Below, in pieces: positions 60,590-64,000 of a stretch of 64,000 nt of DNA. The DNA comes from Ashinkailepas kermadecensis (Eukaryota > Arthropoda > Thecostraca > Neolepadidae). The first letter of the stretch is position 1. Each line of letters opens with the position of its first letter. The notes below the pieces were generated by a model, which was given only the letters and a program-made list of their open reading frames with translations, did not search any database and was not told where the DNA came from. The stretch lies in NCBI GenBank assembly GCA_034440615.1, contig JAOTOM010005048.1, positions 718,001 to 782,000 on the forward strand, in the 5' to 3' direction. Position numbers and translations under genes: made by a program.

Positions 60590-63204
60590 TTCTGCTCTAT
60601 TTACCCGGGATACGTAGAACCCGCTCCTTCCTCACATCCAGGAGAGACAAGACCTGCTGCTGCCTGGAACACATTCAGCGGAGGTGAAGGTGAAAACTGC
60701 TCCTGCCTCGAATTCGTCCATAAAATGTACGATTCATTCCGACTTCAAGGTCGTCCGGCAGAGATGGCTGGCTTCTGTACCAAGAGCGTCGAGGCTGGGT
60801 GAAACTTTAGTCGCCTCCGTGATGTCTCGGGAGATGAAACATTTGCATTCTAATCTTCCAACTGGTTCTTGAAAAGCTTGTTTATGCATGGTTTTATCAC
60901 CCCTAGTCGCAATGCGGTCGTACGTCATGCAACAAACTACAATAGGGATTTAGCAGCTGCTGATGAATGCCGTCATGGTTTTTATGTGTGGGAGACTTGG
61001 AAAATTATGCAATGCTCTATTACTTTTGTCTATAAACAGTTGCTTGCACCGAACGTTTCGGTGCAAAGATACAGATGTAGAATATGGCTCGCAGTCGGCA
61101 GAGCTGCTACGTAGGCTCTGGGTCACAACCCCATTGCATTATTTCTACTCGCATAACTAAAGAGCTTCGATATCCGAACACTCCCACCGTATATTCAAGT
61201 GGCAGCCTAAGTGGCCGTGTTCAGCAGCGCCAGGACTGGGTGTGGAATCCAAGCTTAGCAAGGTGACATATGGGCACATCGGCATCTAGGACTTGCGATG
61301 CACACTGGCAGACGAACCGGTTCAAGAGGTTGTATTAGTCGATAGAGTTTTGCAATATTTAACCCTATTACTGTGAGGGAAGAGACTTCATCGGTTTGTT
61401 CAGGATTCTGTCAATCATTACTCAATTATAGACAGCAGCGCCTTGTAATGATGCGACTTTTCATGGCCTTCCTTTTTGTTGTCAAATGGTGACCTCCGTA
61501 TCTTGACCAAAGGCGGATCTGGGGCAGATTTTCAGGGGCATAGCGTGCCATTTGGTACTCCGTATTGCACTTGCTAATCAATATAATTATAGGTAGTTTT
61601 GTAGCGTGGTGGGGCGTTTTTCTTTTTGGTTATCATGTATTTGCTGTGTAAATGTACGCATGTTGTATATTTAGCGACATGTATTATGTAGCAATTCCAG
61701 AGGCAGGTCTATAGTGAGGAAATGGTTGGGGTGGGGGCACGAGTAGTGCATCGGCAATCCCGACCGCTTCTAGATGCCGTTCAGCACTAGTTTGTTGATG
61801 TGGTGTATCGGCAATCCCGACCGCTCCGCTTATTAGCGCGTGGACGCGTGTTCAATAGCTTCATCGGTATTCACTCCACACTCCACACCAGATACCTTGC
61901 TAAGCCCTAGATCGGGATTGGGGACTGCCAGCTGCATTTCCTGATGCTCAAGGTTGTAACTGTCGCAATATTGTTGCGGGGCCTTGGAGTTCTTGTTATC
62001 TTGCACGCTGGTGTTCTGGATGAGATGAGATCTGTTGACTAATGTCAGACAAAATACCCACATGGCGGATTGCTTAATGCGCTGCGAAAATTATGGCTTA
62101 TCCTTGTGAAGCTAATTAGTCATTTTATGCAGCTTGATGTGAAGGGCCTCAGCTTAAGTTGCCTTGTAGGCAACTTAGGCTGATGATTTCCTACTTACTG
62201 AGACGGGATAAATGCTGCGGGATATCTGTGTAGACTGACACTGTGGGCTCTGCAGAGTGAAATTGCCTATATCGCCCCTGCGAGGTGAGTATGCCCATAT
62301 CTGTGGTGTCATGCTGCGTGCCGGCACCCACACGTACTGTGCACCGGTGTCCGGGCAACTGCCAAGGGGCAGCTTTCGGAGGATCCTATTGCGGAAGCTG
62401 TTCGCTTTCTTGGGAACCGTTGGCATGCGATCTGTCCTTGCAGCACGATGTTCTGGTGCGTATGCGTGATTGGTAGGCAACACCCTTGAAAGCAACGCAC
62501 ATGCAGCGTTCTGCGACTTCCACTTCCGTATTGACCGTTAATTTGACGTCATCGACATTGGTTGGCCTTGCTGGGCGCCAGATGGGGCGTGCGTTACCTA
62601 ACGCGATCCAAGCGTTGAGACGGGCGGGGCATGGGTCGGGCGCTCACAGGAAGCTCCAGGACTCGACTGACGGGTGGGAGAGCCATCGTCATTGGATGGT
62701 CCTGCTTCTTCTCATCCTCGGGCATGCTCTTTGTCCTCCACCACGTGACCTGGTGCTCCACGGGTCGTCCGAGATGTCGACGGGTTCATTGACAGCCTCC
62801 AGTTCCTCGCGGCTGCGTCGCACTGATGTCAACTTTTTGGTGGTAAAATTTGATCACGGATCGGCTTGATGACGTGAGCACGACTTGGTTTTCTCCGATC
62901 GGTATTGTAGACGTTGACCGTGGTAGAATTTGACTGGTTTTCACGTCAACCGCAGGACATTTCCGTGGTCGAGGTCACTAATGTGACATGCTGTGAACGT
63001 TTCGGAGGGGTAGGGTGACCTTGCATCATCCAACGGACAACTTCCGATATGAGAGTGCAAATTCCGACGCCTTGCATCCGTGGAAGTTGAAACGATAGGG
63101 AAAGTGTGCTAAATTCGCCGAAACAAATACGGCCTCCGCGTCAACCCTCATGACAACGTAACAAATCCGCTGAGTGACCTTTCGCGAACCTGTTTTCCAG
63201 TCCA

Positions 63205-63237
<33 letters not shown>

Positions 63238-63978
63238 GTCCACATATATGTTAAATGTACCGCTGTCCATGTGCCGGTAGCTTAGCGTGGCTGGCGTGCA
63301 CAATTGAGAGTTTATCATGGCTGGCGCGGAAATCGGGAACTTATAGGGATCTTATTCTGTGGAAAATGACTTAAGAAAACCCGTAGCGTCCGCGGGTGAT
63401 GAAGCCACGGTCACGCTTTGGTGGGTGGAGTTTGTGGGATCAGCACGGCTGCCTTTTCCTCCTGGAGCAATTTCTCGCTTGCAGAGTTACACCGGCTTAG
63501 CTCGATTTCAAAGGCAGACGGCGCCAGGTATGGTTGCGACGTGCCCTTGCGCGTCCTGTCCTGGCCAGAGAAAGACCTTGATCTTTGGATTGTTTTATTT
63601 ATGCTCGTCATGTACGGTTTACATCGTGTCGTGCAAGAACGCCTGCACAAAAGAAGCACTAATCCGTCCAATTACATGATAAACGTAACATACGCCCGCA
63701 GTATCAATTGCTGCTGCTTCCGTCACAGCACATGTAAACGTGTCCCGCCGCCGAACGTCCAGCAATCGATCGTGCAGGCACCCAGCAGCTGATCTCGCCA
63801 ACACGAAGCTCCTCCATTGTTCTCGGCGACAGCTGCGCCGTCTCATCTGCGCCGTCTCAGCAGCACCAGCTGCGCCGGTGAGCCGACTGGACTGGCGGAT
63901 CTCAAGCTTCCAGTGGGCGCCGCTAGGTGGCCAGGTAGCTGGAGCAGATGCATATCCAGCGGCTCTCGGTTGTAGTCG
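60590..63978. other. Intron after exon 9
   Basis: Contains inverted repeats at 61044-61066 and 62150-62184, a duplicated ATCGGCAATCCCGACCGCT (61751 and 61808 area) and a TA repeat at 63204-63229. I searched for the next EYA exon (NCVNxLVT, TTQL, IGDG) by eye and did not find it. Confidence 0.5.
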
Positions 63979-64000
63979 GTTGGTTATTGGTTTTACGACA
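63979..64000 (-). mobile_element. SINE 3' end, cut by window edge
   Basis: The reverse complement of the last 22 bases reads TGTCGTAAAACCAATAACCA and on, identical to the SINE tail. The rest lies beyond the window. Confidence 0.9.

Overview
The window is eukaryotic nuclear DNA from an animal, probably an invertebrate. I cannot place the phylum from sequence alone. The only gene I can support is a large part of one plus-strand Eyes absent (EYA) gene. Nine exons between 512 and 60513 (1,230 coding bases, 409 complete codons) can be read in order. Every donor/acceptor pair has canonical GT/AG ends, and every junction has matching codon phase (1,0,1,1,0,0,2,1). Exon 5 carries the unmistakable EYA/HAD phosphatase motif I ([13 protein letters not shown]), and exon 8 carries the EYA block [16 protein letters not shown]. 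The 5' end of the gene (before 512) and the 3' exons holding the remaining catalytic motifs (after 60513, phase 2) lie outside the window or were not found.

Everything else is intron, and about one third of the 64 kb, by my rough count, is tandem repeat: some forty minisatellites with units of 5 to 64 bp, plus TA, TTTCTC and GTCT microsatellites. By region: 572-1985 a 49-bp array that starts inside exon 1; 2480-3380 GGTCTGTGG-type; 5216-7419 a 53-bp array of about 41 copies; 8485-8935, 10035-10447, 10660-10915, 11118-11340, 11500-11927, 12109-12995 and 13020-13915 arrays around exons 2 and 3; 16857-17362 two GC-rich arrays; 19655-20054 an 8 x 50-bp array; 20490-21795 a 10-bp array; 24585-25290 a 21-bp array; 29820-30148, 30308-30600, 32499-32766, 35640-36090 and 36600-36815; 41090-42135 a 19-bp array; 42788-43120, 43555-44345 and 44820-45467 leading into exon 8; 46384-46765, 51400-51890, 52275-53170, 56600-56820, 57025-58015, 58495-59085 and 59925-60305 leading up to exon 9. 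These arrays create nearly all the long open frames in the window; I regard those frames as non-coding.

Mobile elements: a tRNA-derived SINE family (three full copies, two with clear 10-11 bp target duplications, plus truncated and old copies), a second tRNA-type SINE-like repeat, a 5'-truncated CR1-like LINE (46772-48228, minus strand) inserted in a minisatellite with a 6-bp target duplication, and a TTAA-flanked inverted-repeat element (38600-39526) with a second, partial copy near 34760-35207.

The most striking pattern is that several minisatellites are built from the gene's own splice junctions. The 49-bp array repeats the last 34 bases of exon 1 with its donor; the 35-bp array repeats the acceptor and first ~24 bases of exon 8 (with a branch-point-like CTAAC in each unit); a 32-bp array repeats the end of exon 8 with its donor. 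A truncated SINE has in addition duplicated the donor of exon 9 as its target site. The gene therefore carries stacks of near-identical candidate splice sites next to real ones.
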